Assembly (NCBI RefSeq): GCF_000013625.1
Contig: NC_009659.1
Coordinates: 2,356,001 to 2,420,000, forward strand
Length of the DNA: 64,000 bases
Origin: Janthinobacterium sp. Marseille
Lineage (GTDB): Bacteria; Pseudomonadota; Gammaproteobacteria; Burkholderiales; Burkholderiaceae_D
Direction: 5' to 3'
The notes under the pieces are model-generated. The model saw nothing but the letters and a program-made list of their open reading frames with translations. It was not told the origin of the DNA and did no database searches. Shown one piece after another: positions 38,386-48,858 of this stretch (the stretch's first letter is position 1; each line of letters begins with the position of its first letter). A program made the position numbers and the translations under genes.

Positions 38386-39552
38386 TTACTCGGCTGCGAT
38401 GGCAGCCACTGTTCCTGATTGGGTTTGAAAAATAAAATTCGCATCTGTGCGAACCGGTACGCCGACAATCGGGCTACCGTCAGTGTTCACACGTGCCAAC
38501 AACAAGCCATTTTCTTTCGAGAAGAAATGGATATAACCCTGGTAATCACCGACCGCTACTGCGCGGCTGGATGAAACCGGGGTCGACAGGCGGCGGTTTT
38601 TCAACTGCTCGTTCTGCCAGAAACTGGTGCCGGTATCGCGGGCAAACGCCTGCAGGGTACCGCGTTCATTTGCAGCATACACTGCACGCTCATCGACATC
38701 GACGCCGACATCACTGGAGAATGCCTTACCCCAGCGTGGTGTACCGCTGACGGTATCGAAACAGGCGATGCGACCCTGATACGAGACCGCACAAACATCA
38801 CGACCGGCCACGAATGGCGCACCCGAGATATCGGCAATGCGTTCCAGCTCGGTAGTACCGCGCGGATCACCTACAGCGACTTCCCAACGTGGTGCACCGG
38901 TGGCAAGTGCAACTGCCAGCAAACGACCACCGGCCAGGCCGATATATGCATTCGAATTGGCAATCGCGATACCTGGCGAAGTACGCAGGGTCAACGGCGG
39001 TGCGGTACGTTGCGCAAACCATTTACGGGTACCGGTTTCCGCATCAAAGGCAACAACACGGTTATCCATGCTGCGGATCACGACCGTATCCAGGCCGACC
39101 GCAGGTGTCGACAGGATTTCGCTGCTGGCTTGCGCCTTCCAGCGCAATTTGCCCTGGTTATCAAATGCCAGTACCACGCCCTTCTCACCTGCCACTACAA
39201 CCGTCTGGCCATCGCTACCGACGCCTGCCGTCAAAGGCATGCCGGCATTGATACGCCACTGCGATTGACCATTCGTTGCATCCAGGCGGGTAATCGTGCC
39301 GTCTGCTGCTGCAGTATAGAGATCGTTACGCACCAGAGCTGGTGAAAATGCATAGTTGCCTGCCTTGCCGACCGACGCAGTCCAGGCGGTGCGGGTATTC
39401 AGGCTTTGCTTGAACTCAACCAGTGGCGCTGGGGTGTTGCGCGTCGATGGCTTGCTGGCGAACGGATTCATCGATGACAGGAAGGAGCAACCGGCAGTCG
39501 CCAACAACAGGCTGGCCGACAGTACTTTTAATGCGATTCGATACTTCTGCAT
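38386..39552 (-). CDS. bamB: Outer-membrane assembly lipoprotein BamB
   Basis: A 388-residue lipoprotein: signal peptide with lipobox LLATAGC (Cys22), then repeated beta-propeller blades with Trp- and Gly-rich PQQ-like repeats (for example TRKWFAQRTAP and VYAANERGTLQAF). It is the scaffold lipoprotein of the BAM complex in the periplasm. It lies 18 bp after the yfgM-type gene and 8 bp before der. Confidence 0.97.
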   Translation of the reverse strand: MQKYRIALKVLSASLLLATAGCSFLSSMNPFASKPSTRNTPAPLVEFKQSLNTRTAWTASVGKAGNYAFSPALVRNDLYTAAADGTITRLDATNGQSQWRINAGMPLTAGVGSDGQTVVVAGEKGVVLAFDNQGKLRWKAQASSEILSTPAVGLDTVVIRSMDNRVVAFDAETGTRKWFAQRTAPPLTLRTSPGIAIANSNAYIGLAGGRLLAVALATGAPRWEVAVGDPRGTTELERIADISGAPFVAGRDVCAVSYQGRIACFDTVSGTPRWGKAFSSDVGVDVDERAVYAANERGTLQAFARDTGTSFWQNEQLKNRRLSTPVSSSRAVAVGDYQGYIHFFSKENGLLLARVNTDGSPIVGVPVRTDANFIFQTQSGTVAAIAAE

Positions 39553-39570
39553 TTCTTTTCCTTTAAGCTT

Positions 39571-40221
39571 TTATGCGGCTTTTTTTACCGCTGCACCACC
39601 GATGGCATCCAGTTTGATCTGGATCAGCTGGCGTGCAGGATTCTTTGCATCTGTTTTTTCCAGTGCTGTCTGATAGGCGGCACGTGCTTCTTCCAGTTTG
39701 TTTTGTGCGACCAGGATGTCGCCCTTGCGATCGCTGACGACATTGGCGAATTGCGCAGGGAACTCACCAGCCAATACTTTCAAGCCTTCGTCGTATGCTT
39801 TTTCATCGAGCAGGATGCCGGCCAGGCGGACTTTCGCGACAGCCTTGTATTCATCGCTCTGACCCTTGTCTATCACCCATTGCAATTGCGCTTTGGCGGT
39901 TTTGAAATCATTCGAATCAAAAGCCGACTTGGCTGCCGCCAGTGCGCTCATTTGTGCGTAAGCGGTACCGGCAAACTTGGCTTCCATATCGGTCGCGGCA
40001 CGTTGCACTTTTTCCTTGTCTTGTGCAGCGACAGCTTTTTGCAACTCTTCATACAGTTGGCCGGCTTGCGTCGCCTGGCTGCGCTGGTAGTAACCCCAAC
40101 CCGCCCATGCGGCGTAAGCACCAAGGACCACTATCAGCAACCAGGTAACGAGGTTGCCGTACTGATTCCACCAGGATTTAAGAGTAGCTAGTTGTTCTTG
40201 CTCTGCGTGATCGTATGCCAT
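39571..40221 (-). CDS. yfgM: YfgM-like membrane-anchored TPR protein
   Basis: A 216-residue protein with a short cytoplasmic N-terminus, one membrane helix (about 24-44, NLVTWLLIVVLGAYAAWAGW) and a periplasmic helical TPR-like domain. YfgM is known to associate with the SecYEG translocon and PpiD as a periplasmic chaperone helper. It lies between hisS and bamB, as in E. coli. Confidence 0.93.
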   Translation of the reverse strand: MAYDHAEQEQLATLKSWWNQYGNLVTWLLIVVLGAYAAWAGWGYYQRSQATQAGQLYEELQKAVAAQDKEKVQRAATDMEAKFAGTAYAQMSALAAAKSAFDSNDFKTAKAQLQWVIDKGQSDEYKAVAKVRLAGILLDEKAYDEGLKVLAGEFPAQFANVVSDRKGDILVAQNKLEEARAAYQTALEKTDAKNPARQLIQIKLDAIGGAAVKKAA

Positions 40222-40233
40222 GATGGTCCAAGT

Positions 40234-41583
40234 TTAATGATGATAATGTACGTGTTCGTCGTGCGCGTGGTCATGCGCACCAACGATCTGATCTACCAGG
40301 TAATCCGCAATACCTTCGAACGGTACGCTGGCCTGGTTGCCTGCGGCTTCCGCATTGCGCATTTCCTTGACGACAGCCGTTCCTTGCGCGATTTCGTCTT
40401 CGCCGATAATCACTGCATAAGCGGCCCCACTGCCATCCGCGCGTTTCATTTGCGATTTGAAGCTGCCGATGCCGGTCGCTGCTGCGCAATGCAATACCAC
40501 ATCGAGTCCGGCGTCACGCAAACGTTCCGCGACTACTGATGCCTGCAATTGTGCTTCTTCGCCCTGATGCACGATATAGACGTCGCATTGGTTCGGCGCG
40601 AACTGCTCGCCACTGGCTTTCATCAATTCCAGCAAACGCTCAACGCCCATCGCGAAACCGCAAGCCGGGGTCGGTTTGCCACCGAACATTTCTACCAGCG
40701 GATCATAACGACCGCCGCCACATACCGTACCTTGCGAACCCAGTTGATCCGTCACCCATTCAAACACGGTGCGATTGTAGTAATCCATCCCGCGCACCAG
40801 GCGCGGATTGATGGTGAATGGAATCGCATTGTGACGGAGGATCTTTTGCACACCTTCAAAGTGCGCGCGCGATTCTTCGCCCAGATAGTCGAGCAGCTTG
40901 GGCGCCGCATTAACCATATCCTGCATGGTCGGATTCTTGGTATCCAGGATACGCAAAGGATTGCTGTGCAACCGTTTTTGCGCTTCGGTATCCAGCAAAT
41001 CCGCATTTTTTTCAAAATAAGCGATCAGGTCGGCGCGATGCTTGTTGCGCTCTTCTGCATTACCGATCGAATTCAATTCAAGGCGTACGTCCTGCAAACC
41101 GAGATCGTCCCACAGACGCTGGCACATCATGATCAGTTCGGCATCGATATCCGGGCCGGCAAATCCGATGGCTTCCGCACCAATTTGATGGAACTGGCGA
41201 TAGCGACCACGTTGCGGTCTTTCATGACGGAACATCGGGCCCGCGTACCACAGGCGTTTCGGGCCGTCATAGGTCAAATTGTGTTCGAGTGCTGCGCGCA
41301 CCACACCGGCCGTGCATTCAGGACGCAAGGTCAGCTGATCGCCATTCATCGAATCGGTGAAGGAATACATTTCCTTCTCAACGATATCGGTGACTTCGCC
41401 CAGGCCACGTGCAAACAATGCGGTAGGCTCCACGATAGGCGTACGTATCTGTTGAAAACCATAGCTCTTGAGCACAGTGTGCACGGTGTTTTCAAACAAT
41501 TCCCACAAAGGCGCGTCAGCCGGGAGAATGTCATTCATTCCCTTTACGCCGACGATTTTTTCTGTTTTCTTGGTATCTGACAT
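40234..41583 (-). CDS. hisS: Histidyl-tRNA synthetase
   Basis: A 449-residue class II synthetase with [12 protein letters not shown] (motif 2 region), [19 protein letters not shown], the HisRS-specific segment [12 protein letters not shown] and AGGRYD-like [15 protein letters not shown]. The C-terminal anticodon-binding domain is complete. Unusually, the last 14 residues form a His-rich tail ending HDEHVHYHH with seven histidines. It starts with ATG 12 bp from the yfgM gene and 51 bp after ispG. Confidence 0.97.
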   Translation of the reverse strand: MSDTKKTEKIVGVKGMNDILPADAPLWELFENTVHTVLKSYGFQQIRTPIVEPTALFARGLGEVTDIVEKEMYSFTDSMNGDQLTLRPECTAGVVRAALEHNLTYDGPKRLWYAGPMFRHERPQRGRYRQFHQIGAEAIGFAGPDIDAELIMMCQRLWDDLGLQDVRLELNSIGNAEERNKHRADLIAYFEKNADLLDTEAQKRLHSNPLRILDTKNPTMQDMVNAAPKLLDYLGEESRAHFEGVQKILRHNAIPFTINPRLVRGMDYYNRTVFEWVTDQLGSQGTVCGGGRYDPLVEMFGGKPTPACGFAMGVERLLELMKASGEQFAPNQCDVYIVHQGEEAQLQASVVAERLRDAGLDVVLHCAAATGIGSFKSQMKRADGSGAAYAVIIGEDEIAQGTAVVKEMRNAEAAGNQASVPFEGIADYLVDQIVGAHDHAHDEHVHYHH

Positions 41584-41634
41584 TTATTTTTAAAGACTTA
41601 TTTTCTACAACTTGTTGAATGCGGCGTCCGCCAA

Positions 41635-42906
41635 TTAAGCAGCGCTCGTTTTTTCTTTACCGTAGTGGCTCTTCACATAGTCGAGCACGATCGCGTGGAA
41701 TTCTTCGGCGATATTGTCACCGCGCAGGGTCACGGTTTTTTCACCGTCGACGAATACTGGTGCAGCCGGCGATTCACCAGTGCCCGGCAAGCTGATACCG
41801 ATGTTTGCATGCTTGGATTCACCCGGACCATTCACGATGCAACCCATGACTGCAACGTTCATCGCTTCGACGCCTGGATATTCTTTCTTCCAGACCGGCA
41901 TCTGGTCACGCAAATAAGTCTGTATGCCGTCTGCCAGCTCCTGGAATACCGTCGAAGTCGTACGACCACAGCCCGGACATGCAATCACCATAGGCGTAAA
42001 TTTACGCAAGCCCATAGTTTGCAAAATTTCCTGGCCGACGATGACTTCCTTGGTACGGTCACCACCCGGCTCCGGCGTCAGCGAAATACGTATCGTGTCG
42101 CCTATGCCTTCCTGCAGCAAAACCGACAAGGCGGCGGTCGACGCAACAATACCCTTACTGCCCATTCCCGCTTCAGTCAAACCGAGGTGCAAAGGATAAT
42201 CACAACGACGCGCCAGTTCGCGATATACGGCGATCAAATCCTGTACGCCCGAGACCTTGCACGAAAGGATGATGCGATCACCCGCCAGGCCGACTTCTTC
42301 GGCGCGCATCGCGTTTTCAATCGCCGATGTCACCAATGCTTCGTACATGACGGCTTGCGCACTCCACGGCGTTGACCGTGCCGCATTTTCATCCATGATG
42401 CGTGCCAGCAGCTCCTGATCCAGGCTGCCCCAGTTCACGCCTATGCGCACCGGCTTATCGAAGCGGCACGCTGTTTCTATCATTTGCGCAAACTGTGTAT
42501 CGCGCTTATTGCCTTTGCCGACATTACCCGGGTTGATGCGATATTTCGCCAGCGCCTTCGCGCAGTCCGGATAATCATTCAGCAATTTGTGACCGTTGTA
42601 ATGGAAATCGCCGACCAACGGCACGACGATATCCATCTTGTCGAGTTGTTCGCAAATCTCCGGCACCGCAGCTGCGGCCTCTGGCGTATTCACGGTAATG
42701 CGCACCAGTTCCGAACCGGCACGCGCCAATTCCTTGATCTGGATCGCGGTACCGATGATGTCGGCGGTATCGGTATTCGTCATCGATTGCACGACCACCG
42801 GCGCATCGCCGCCTATACGGACTTCACGACCACCATAACTGACTACCGCCACACGGCTCTGGCGACGCGTCACAGGACCGGTAGCTATCGGATTGGATGA
42901 CGACAT
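41635..42906 (-). CDS. ispG: 4-hydroxy-3-methylbut-2-enyl diphosphate synthase IspG (GcpE)
   Basis: A 423-residue IspG of the bacterial short type. The iron-sulphur cysteines lie in [10 protein letters not shown] and [12 protein letters not shown]; the N-terminal TIM-barrel half shows [12 protein letters not shown]. It converts MEcPP to HMBPP in the MEP isoprenoid pathway, using flavodoxin or ferredoxin. It is seven bases behind rodZ. The rodZ-ispG-hisS order is common in beta-proteobacteria. Confidence 0.98.
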   Translation of the reverse strand: MSSSNPIATGPVTRRQSRVAVVSYGGREVRIGGDAPVVVQSMTNTDTADIIGTAIQIKELARAGSELVRITVNTPEAAAAVPEICEQLDKMDIVVPLVGDFHYNGHKLLNDYPDCAKALAKYRINPGNVGKGNKRDTQFAQMIETACRFDKPVRIGVNWGSLDQELLARIMDENAARSTPWSAQAVMYEALVTSAIENAMRAEEVGLAGDRIILSCKVSGVQDLIAVYRELARRCDYPLHLGLTEAGMGSKGIVASTAALSVLLQEGIGDTIRISLTPEPGGDRTKEVIVGQEILQTMGLRKFTPMVIACPGCGRTTSTVFQELADGIQTYLRDQMPVWKKEYPGVEAMNVAVMGCIVNGPGESKHANIGISLPGTGESPAAPVFVDGEKTVTLRGDNIAEEFHAIVLDYVKSHYGKEKTSAA

Positions 42907-42913
42907 AAGCGTT

Positions 42914-43945
42914 TTATTTCAAATTCAATCGGGCAACGTTGCTGCTGTTTCCAGTCACTACATCAACCGGCGCACCGCGCAAAGTGACATCTACACCTGC
43001 CGCGTTACCAATGACAACCGAGACCGGGCCGGTGACGGCAACGGCTTCAGAGCTGCCGGCTTTGAGCAGGCGGGACAAAATCACGCTATTGTCAGCGCCC
43101 TTGATTTCGACCCAGGAATCCTCGCGCACATTGATCGCGAGTGCATTTTTACTGTCCACCGGCACCACTGGTTTCGGTGCTGCTACCGCTGCCGGTTTTG
43201 CGACAGGAGTAAGCGGTGCGACCGCTGGTGCTGCCGTCGCTACGCTGGCAGGCGCCGGCACTGTCGGTTTGGCCGCTGCGGCAACTGTTTCCGCAACAGG
43301 CTTGGCCGTTTCCGCCGGCTTCACTTCGGGTGTCTTGGTTTCTGTTACTTCCAACACTTCTAATGGAGGAGCGGTCTCGACCACAGCTTGCGGAGCGGCA
43401 TCCGACAACTCGATCGGTGCCAGTTTTTCTTCCACTTTCGCCGGCGAACCTGCAGGGCCATGCGACAACCAACCCATATGCTGACCGGCGTAGGCCAACA
43501 AGCCCAGTACCACCAGGATGCCGCCACCAAGCACGGCTTTCGAACGCAGGCCACGCTGGTTTGACGACAGCAATTTGGTTTCGGAAAACGATGCCGACAA
43601 GGGACTACGTTCCGGCGGCAAGATTGCCGGTGCCACGGTATCGTCCTTGATCCCGGCCAGTATCGGCGCCGGATCGACGCGCAATACTTTCGAATAGGAA
43701 CGGATGAAGCCACGCACGATCACCATGCCGGGCAAGGCCGCGTAATTATCTTCTTCCAGCGCCTGGATCTGGCGGCTGGCCAGGTTCAATTGATTGGCGA
43801 CCTGCTCTACCGTCCAGCCGCGCTCCTGGCGCAGGGTTGCCAGCTGCGCACCCGCAGAAATAACCGGCTCAGGTTTCTCCGTTGCGGGCACCGGTTCCGG
43901 TGCTGCATCATCCATTACTTCATTCACAGGCACGTCATTACTCAT
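42914..43945 (-). CDS. rodZ: Cell-shape protein RodZ-type (HTH plus DUF4115)
   Basis: A 343-residue protein: N-terminal Cro-like helix-turn-helix (about 33-95, [19 protein letters not shown]), one membrane helix (about 137-154), a Pro/Ala/Val-rich periplasmic linker, and a C-terminal beta-rich DUF4115 domain (about 265-343). RodZ links MreB to the cell-wall machinery. ATG 43945, with GGAG five bases upstream, is chosen; the frame is open for 36 more codons but inside pilW. It overlaps the pilW end by eight bases. Confidence 0.92.
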   Translation of the reverse strand: MSNDVPVNEVMDDAAPEPVPATEKPEPVISAGAQLATLRQERGWTVEQVANQLNLASRQIQALEEDNYAALPGMVIVRGFIRSYSKVLRVDPAPILAGIKDDTVAPAILPPERSPLSASFSETKLLSSNQRGLRSKAVLGGGILVVLGLLAYAGQHMGWLSHGPAGSPAKVEEKLAPIELSDAAPQAVVETAPPLEVLEVTETKTPEVKPAETAKPVAETVAAAAKPTVPAPASVATAAPAVAPLTPVAKPAAVAAPKPVVPVDSKNALAINVREDSWVEIKGADNSVILSRLLKAGSSEAVAVTGPVSVVIGNAAGVDVTLRGAPVDVVTGNSSNVARLNLK

Positions 43946-44735
43946 TAAAGGCTCCACGCTGATAGGCAGCAAACTCAGCCGAGTCCGGATAACGGCGGCG
44001 CAATTGCGTCGCAAGGCTGTTCTCTGCGGCGCGATCGCCCACCTTGCGTTCAATTTTTATTGCTAACCACAACACTTCCGCGCTCAGCACATCTGCTTTA
44101 GTCACGCGATTAATATAAAACCGTGCTCGCTCCAGATCCCCACGCTCATAGTTCAGACGCGCCAGATTGGTAGCGGTCGTCAGATTGCCGGGATCATGGC
44201 GAAATGCTTCGTTGAAGTAACGCTCTGCCGCGACTGTATCCTTCAGGATCAGGCTGCAGGCACCGGCGTTATTCAGTGCCTTGGCAGGCGACTGGTAAGT
44301 CTTGCTACGCAAGGCCGCTTCAAAATACGGGATCGATTGATTCGCGCGTCCGTTCTGGCACAGGAACCAACCATAGTTATTGCTCAGATCCGGATCATTC
44401 GGCGCCAGCCGCAAGGCGCGCTGGAAATTTTCTTCCGCCATCCGGGTTTCGCCCTGATCCATATAGATCAAGGCTGCCATGCTGTATGCATCGGCAAAAT
44501 TCGGATCGGTCTGCAAAGCCAGTTTGACTTCATCCAGCGCCACATTCAACTGGCCTTGCTGGTAATAACCGATCGCCAGTTGCAAACGGATGCGCGCACG
44601 CTTTTGATTATCCGTCTTATCGAAGCTGGTCGACAATTCACTATCCGGTGCTACAGCAGGTCTGGCGGCGCAACCCAGGAGCAGGGTTGCAGACAACAGG
44701 GATATTCCCAACCAAGCCAATCGACGTGCTGTCAT
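43938..44735 (-). CDS. pilW: Type IV pilus biogenesis lipoprotein PilW/PilF
   Basis: A 265-residue lipoprotein with lipobox LLLGC (Cys22) and at least five TPR units; the typical NNYGWFLCQNGR segment is present. PilF/PilW is the pilotin that assembles the PilQ secretin in the outer membrane. ATG 44735 shares one base with the rlmN stop (TGATG); TTG 44738 is possible and has better spacing from GGAG. The rlmN-pilW-rodZ-ispG order is well conserved. Confidence 0.93.
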   Translation of the reverse strand: MTARRLAWLGISLLSATLLLGCAARPAVAPDSELSTSFDKTDNQKRARIRLQLAIGYYQQGQLNVALDEVKLALQTDPNFADAYSMAALIYMDQGETRMAEENFQRALRLAPNDPDLSNNYGWFLCQNGRANQSIPYFEAALRSKTYQSPAKALNNAGACSLILKDTVAAERYFNEAFRHDPGNLTTATNLARLNYERGDLERARFYINRVTKADVLSAEVLWLAIKIERKVGDRAAENSLATQLRRRYPDSAEFAAYQRGAFNE

Positions 44736-45898
44736 CAAGATGAAATCTCCACAATACGACCGAAATTCTTGCCAAACTTTTCCTGGTACTCCGCCATCTT
44801 TTTCATGCGGTCTTGTACCCGCGTACGGTCCTGCACTTCACCTGCCAGCTGTCCGCAAGCCGCATCGATGTCATCGCCGCGCGTCTTGCGCACGGTGGTC
44901 ACGATACCTGCATCCATCAACACTTGCGCAAACGCTTTGATGCGTGGATTGTGTGAGCGCGTCAAACCCGATTCAGGGAAAGGATTGAACGGAATCAAAT
45001 TGAATTTGCATGGCACATCAGCCTGACGCACCAGTGCAATCAATTCACGCGCATGCTGGTCGCTGTCATTGACGCCATCCAGCATGCAGTATTCGAAGGT
45101 CACAAAATCACGCGGTGCGAATTCCAGATAGCGCTTGCAGGCAGCCATCAGTTCGACCAACGGGTATTTCTTGTTCAGTGGTACCAGGCCATCACGCAAG
45201 GCATCGTTCGACGCATGCAGCGATACCGCCAGTGCCACTGCACAATCCTGCGACAGCTTGTCTATCATCGGCACCACGCCGCTGGTAGACAAGGTCACGC
45301 GACGACGCGACAGGCCGTAAGCGTTATCGTCCAGCATCAGTTTGAGTGCCGTGACGGTTGGTTCGTAATTCAACAAAGGCTCGCCCATGCCCATCATCAC
45401 CACATTGGTGATCTGGCGTTCGCCTTTAGGGCCCGGCTCTATGCCTTTGGTCCGACGTAATTCAAACTCAGCCATCCACAGTTGGCCGATGACTTCGCCG
45501 ACTGAAAGATTGCGGTTAAAGCCCTGTTTGCCGGTCGAACAGAAACGGCAATTCACCGCGCATCCGGCTTGTGTCGAAATACACAGCGTGCCGCGGTTTT
45601 CTTCGGGAATAAATACTGTTTCAACTGCATTGCCCTGCCCTACATCGACCAGCCACTTGCGTGTGCCGTCGGCAGAGGTGTGATCCGAGATCACAGCGGG
45701 TGCAGCAATGATCGCGCGCGTAGCGAGCTTGTCACGCAGCGATTTGGCCAAATCGGTCATCGCGTCAAAATCGCTGGCGCCGAATTGGTGTATCCAGCGT
45801 TGCAATTGCTTGGCGCGGAACGGCTTCTCACCCAACTCGCCGCAGTAAGCGATGAGTTGCGCAGGATCCAGATCCAGCAGGTTGGTGAGAGTCGTCAT
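44735..45898 (-). CDS. rlmN: 23S rRNA/tRNA adenine-C2 methyltransferase RlmN
   Basis: A 387-residue radical SAM enzyme with the cluster motif CAVNCRFC, preceded by CISTQAG, and the second catalytic cysteine in [11 protein letters not shown] near the C-terminus. It methylates C2 of A2503 in 23S rRNA and A37 in tRNAs, which improves proofreading. I start at ATG 45898 ([10 protein letters not shown]); a longer frame upstream is not conserved. It follows ndk by 63 bp. Confidence 0.97.
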   Translation of the reverse strand: MTTLTNLLDLDPAQLIAYCGELGEKPFRAKQLQRWIHQFGASDFDAMTDLAKSLRDKLATRAIIAAPAVISDHTSADGTRKWLVDVGQGNAVETVFIPEENRGTLCISTQAGCAVNCRFCSTGKQGFNRNLSVGEVIGQLWMAEFELRRTKGIEPGPKGERQITNVVMMGMGEPLLNYEPTVTALKLMLDDNAYGLSRRRVTLSTSGVVPMIDKLSQDCAVALAVSLHASNDALRDGLVPLNKKYPLVELMAACKRYLEFAPRDFVTFEYCMLDGVNDSDQHARELIALVRQADVPCKFNLIPFNPFPESGLTRSHNPRIKAFAQVLMDAGIVTTVRKTRGDDIDAACGQLAGEVQDRTRVQDRMKKMAEYQEKFGKNFGRIVEISS

Positions 45899-45961
45899 AA
45901 AAACATTTCTTGAATCTGCCTGTCGCTCAGGCACGACGCCGGCGACGGACAGGAATTCAAA

Positions 45962-46387
45962 TTAACGCGAATAAACGTTCAGTGCTGGGAAGTAGTAAGC
46001 GATTTCAACTTTCGCTGTTTCTTCTGCATCGGAACCGTGTACAGCATTTGCATCGATCGAATCAGCGAAATCAGCACGGATGGTGCCTTTGTCTGCTTTT
46101 TTCGGATCAGTAGCGCCCATCAGGTCACGGTGCTTGATGATTGCGTTTTCGCCTTCGAGCACTTGGATGATGACAGGACCGGAAATCATGAAGTCGACCA
46201 GGTCTTTGAAGAAAGGACGTGCGCTGTGAACAGCATAGAAACCTTCGGCTTCAGCACGCGACAATTGCGTCATGCGAGCAGCGACGATTTTCAGGCCTGC
46301 GCCTTCGAAACGGCTATAAATCTGACCGATTACGTTTTTTGCTACTGCATCCGGTTTAATAATCGACAGTGTGCGTTCGATTGCCAT
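45962..46387 (-). CDS. ndk: Nucleoside diphosphate kinase
   Basis: A 141-residue Ndk with catalytic His117 in NAVHGSD and the N-terminal [12 protein letters not shown]. It balances nucleoside triphosphates. It is the first gene of the leftward ndk-rlmN-pilW chain and divergent from the Bax-inhibitor-like gene across a 209-bp gap. Confidence 0.98.
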   Translation of the reverse strand: MAIERTLSIIKPDAVAKNVIGQIYSRFEGAGLKIVAARMTQLSRAEAEGFYAVHSARPFFKDLVDFMISGPVIIQVLEGENAIIKHRDLMGATDPKKADKGTIRADFADSIDANAVHGSDAEETAKVEIAYYFPALNVYSR

Positions 46388-46596
46388 CTGAAAAACTCCA
46401 ATAAAATGAAAGGGTTAAGACAAAATTCTGATATTTCAACTAACCTTTAATTCTACCATGAAAGCCCCATCTACTTGAAGCAGAAACAAGAGCTTTTAAA
46501 TGTGAAGATAGCGTTAAGAACAGAACCGTTTATACTATGGTCATGTCGAGAACCTGCTTGGCAACAACTCGAGCTTGATATTAACCTGGAGAAAAC

Positions 46597-47289
46597 ATGA
46601 GCAATTTACAGCAGCAGGCCTTTGGGTCTACTTATGACACCACGGCGGTACGCCATCGCGTCTTGCGCAATACATACTGGCTGCTCGCCCTTTCCATGAT
46701 CCCTACCGTACTGGGCGCCTGGATAGGCGTACAGTTCAAATTTGCCTTCTTCGCCGGCAGCCCATTCATGGGCATGATTATCTTTTTGGCAATTGCATTT
46801 GGTTTCTTCTATGCAATCGAAAAGACCAAGAATTCCGGCCTGGGCGTCGCCCTGCTGTTGGGCTTCACCTTCTTCATGGGCTTGATGCTGTCGCGCCTGA
46901 TCGGACATATCCTCGGCTTTGCCAACGGTACGTCGCTGATCATGACGGCTTTTGGCGGCACAGCTGCGATCCTTGCGACAATGGCAACAGTAGCAACCGT
47001 TTCCAAGCGTGATTTCAGCGGCTTGGGCAAATGGCTGTTCATGGGCGTGCTGGTAATCATCGTAGCCGCAATCGCCAATATCTGGCTGCAATTGCCAGCC
47101 TTGCAACTGACGATCTCGGTCGTGGCGATCGGTATTTTCTCCGCCTTCATCTTGTATGATGTACAACGCATCATCAATGGCGGTGAAACCAACTACGTGA
47201 CCGCTACCCTGGGCATTTACCTGAGCGTCTACAACATTTTCTCGAATTTGTTGGCACTGCTCGGCATCTTCGGTGGCGAACGCGACTGA
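46597..47289 (+). CDS. Bax inhibitor-1 family membrane protein
   Basis: A 230-residue protein with seven predicted membrane helices and the BI-1/YccA features: VLRNTYWLLALSM near the N-terminus and YDVQRIINGGETNYV near the C-terminus. E. coli YccA modulates FtsH; other members are calcium-leak channels. GGAG lies about eight bases before the ATG. TATACT at 46531-46536 could be a -10, without a clear -35. It ends in a terminator shared with rlmD. The presence of hflKC in the same window is consistent with an FtsH link, but that is inference. Confidence 0.9.
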   Translation: MSNLQQQAFGSTYDTTAVRHRVLRNTYWLLALSMIPTVLGAWIGVQFKFAFFAGSPFMGMIIFLAIAFGFFYAIEKTKNSGLGVALLLGFTFFMGLMLSRLIGHILGFANGTSLIMTAFGGTAAILATMATVATVSKRDFSGLGKWLFMGVLVIIVAAIANIWLQLPALQLTISVVAIGIFSAFILYDVQRIINGGETNYVTATLGIYLSVYNIFSNLLALLGIFGGERD

Positions 47290-47310
47290 TCAATTCCCGC
47301 CGCAGCAATG

Positions 47311-47340
47311 AAAAAGCCGACTGTTCAGTCGGCTTTTTTT
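47311..47340. terminator. Bidirectional intrinsic terminator
   Basis: GCCGACTG and CAGTCGGC pair around TT, flanked by A5 and T8. It lies between the convergent BI-1 family gene and rlmD. Confidence 0.9.
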
Positions 47341-47354
47341 ATGCTTTCAACTGC

Positions 47355-48728
47355 TTAAGCAGCCGGCTTCAAATCCTGGCGCAACTCGAATACCGCCATC
47401 GATTCGACGTGCGAGGTATGCGGAAACATATTGATGACGCCGGCATTTTTTAAGTCGTACAAGCCTTCATTTACCAACACTGCCGCATCGCGCGCCAGCG
47501 TGGACGGATTGCAGGACACATAGACAATGCGGCTCGGCAGCAGATCCGGCTGGCTCTTGCCCAGTTCGGACAAGGCTTCGCATACTGCCAATGCGCCATC
47601 GCGTGGCGGATCGATCAGCATGCGGTCAAATTTGCCCAATTCAACAAAGTCTTCTGCTTTCGCTTCAAACAGGTTGCGGCAATAGAACGACGTTTTATCC
47701 GCCAGGCCATTCGCAACAGCGTTTTCCAGCGAACGTTCAGTCAACGTAGTGCTGCCTTCTATACCGACAACTTCGCGCGCTTGCGTCGCAATCGGTAGAG
47801 TGAAGTTACCCAAGCCGCAAAACAGGTCGGCAATACGATCGGTCGGCTGCGCGTCCAGCAAACGCAAGGCGCGCGCTACCAATACACGATTGATCTGATG
47901 ATTGACCTGTGTGAAATCGGTAGGCTTGAACGGCATCTTCACGTTGAATTCAGGCAGCGCGTAGTGCAGATTGTTTTCTGTCGGGTAAAACTGGTAGGCG
48001 CTGTCAGGCCCGGCCGGTTGCAACCACCATTGCACCTGATGCAAATCGGCGAATGCCTTCAGCTTCACTTCGTCGTCGGCCGAAAGCTCGGTCATGATGC
48101 GTAAAACCATGGCCGTGACTTTTTCCTGCGCGCCCTGCCCGATCGCCAGTTCGATCTGCGGCAAATGGTCGATGACGGATAGCGAAGCGATCAATTCGCG
48201 CAAAGGCACCAGCATTGCCGACACATTCGGCGGCAGGATTTCGCAAGTCTTCATATCGGTGATGAAGGACGATTTGCGCTCATGGAAACCGACCAGTACA
48301 CCACCTTTTTTCGGCACATTCCGCACCGAAATACGGGCGCGATAACGATAGCCCCAGGTCGGTCCATGGATAGGACGCAACATGGTTTCCGCCTTGACCT
48401 TGCCTATGTGCTTCAGGTTATCTTCGAGGATGCGTTGCTTGAGTGCGACCTGTGCGCTCGGCTCCAGATGCTGCATCGAACAGCCGCCGCAAATCCCGAA
48501 ATACACGCACTTTGGCTTGGTGCGCAGCGATGACTCCTTGATCAGCGACATCATTTTTGCCGCTTCCCAGTTCGCTTTCTTGCGATAGGAAGAATAGACG
48601 ACGCGCTCTTTCGGCAAGGCACCCTCGACGAAGACTACTTTGCCCGGCGTGCCATCTTCATTTTGCAAATGGCCGACACCGCGTGCTTCCATGTCGAGGG
48701 ACTCGATATCAATAATGGTTTGCTGCAT
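47355..48728 (-). CDS. rlmD: 23S rRNA (m5U1939) methyltransferase RlmD
   Basis: A 457-residue RlmD: N-terminal TRAM domain, a four-Cys iron-sulphur site including CVYFGICGGCSMQH, and the methyltransferase with DLFCGLGNFTLPI, the catalytic region RMLIDPPRDGA and VSCNPSTLARDA. It makes m5U1939 in 23S rRNA. It is monocistronic as far as can be seen, downstream of the 130-bp gap after rpoS. Confidence 0.97.
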   Translation of the reverse strand: MQQTIIDIESLDMEARGVGHLQNEDGTPGKVVFVEGALPKERVVYSSYRKKANWEAAKMMSLIKESSLRTKPKCVYFGICGGCSMQHLEPSAQVALKQRILEDNLKHIGKVKAETMLRPIHGPTWGYRYRARISVRNVPKKGGVLVGFHERKSSFITDMKTCEILPPNVSAMLVPLRELIASLSVIDHLPQIELAIGQGAQEKVTAMVLRIMTELSADDEVKLKAFADLHQVQWWLQPAGPDSAYQFYPTENNLHYALPEFNVKMPFKPTDFTQVNHQINRVLVARALRLLDAQPTDRIADLFCGLGNFTLPIATQAREVVGIEGSTTLTERSLENAVANGLADKTSFYCRNLFEAKAEDFVELGKFDRMLIDPPRDGALAVCEALSELGKSQPDLLPSRIVYVSCNPSTLARDAAVLVNEGLYDLKNAGVINMFPHTSHVESMAVFELRQDLKPAA

Positions 48729-48808
48729 AGGGACTAATTCAGAATCAAGCGCATAAGCGACTTGCGTTAAATGGGATAAGGAAAGTGAAGGCGGATGATA
48801 TCAAACTG

Positions 48809-48824
48809 CGGCGCTTTAGCGCCG
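48809..48824 (-). terminator. Possible weak terminator of rpoS
   Basis: CGGCGC and GCGCCG form a 6-bp GC stem with a TTTA loop 35 bases after the rpoS stop. The following minus-strand sequence CAGTTTGATATC is only mildly T rich, so termination may be inefficient. Confidence 0.4.
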
Positions 48825-48858
48825 TATTCCACTCATTTTGTCGCGTATTTGGGCAATG

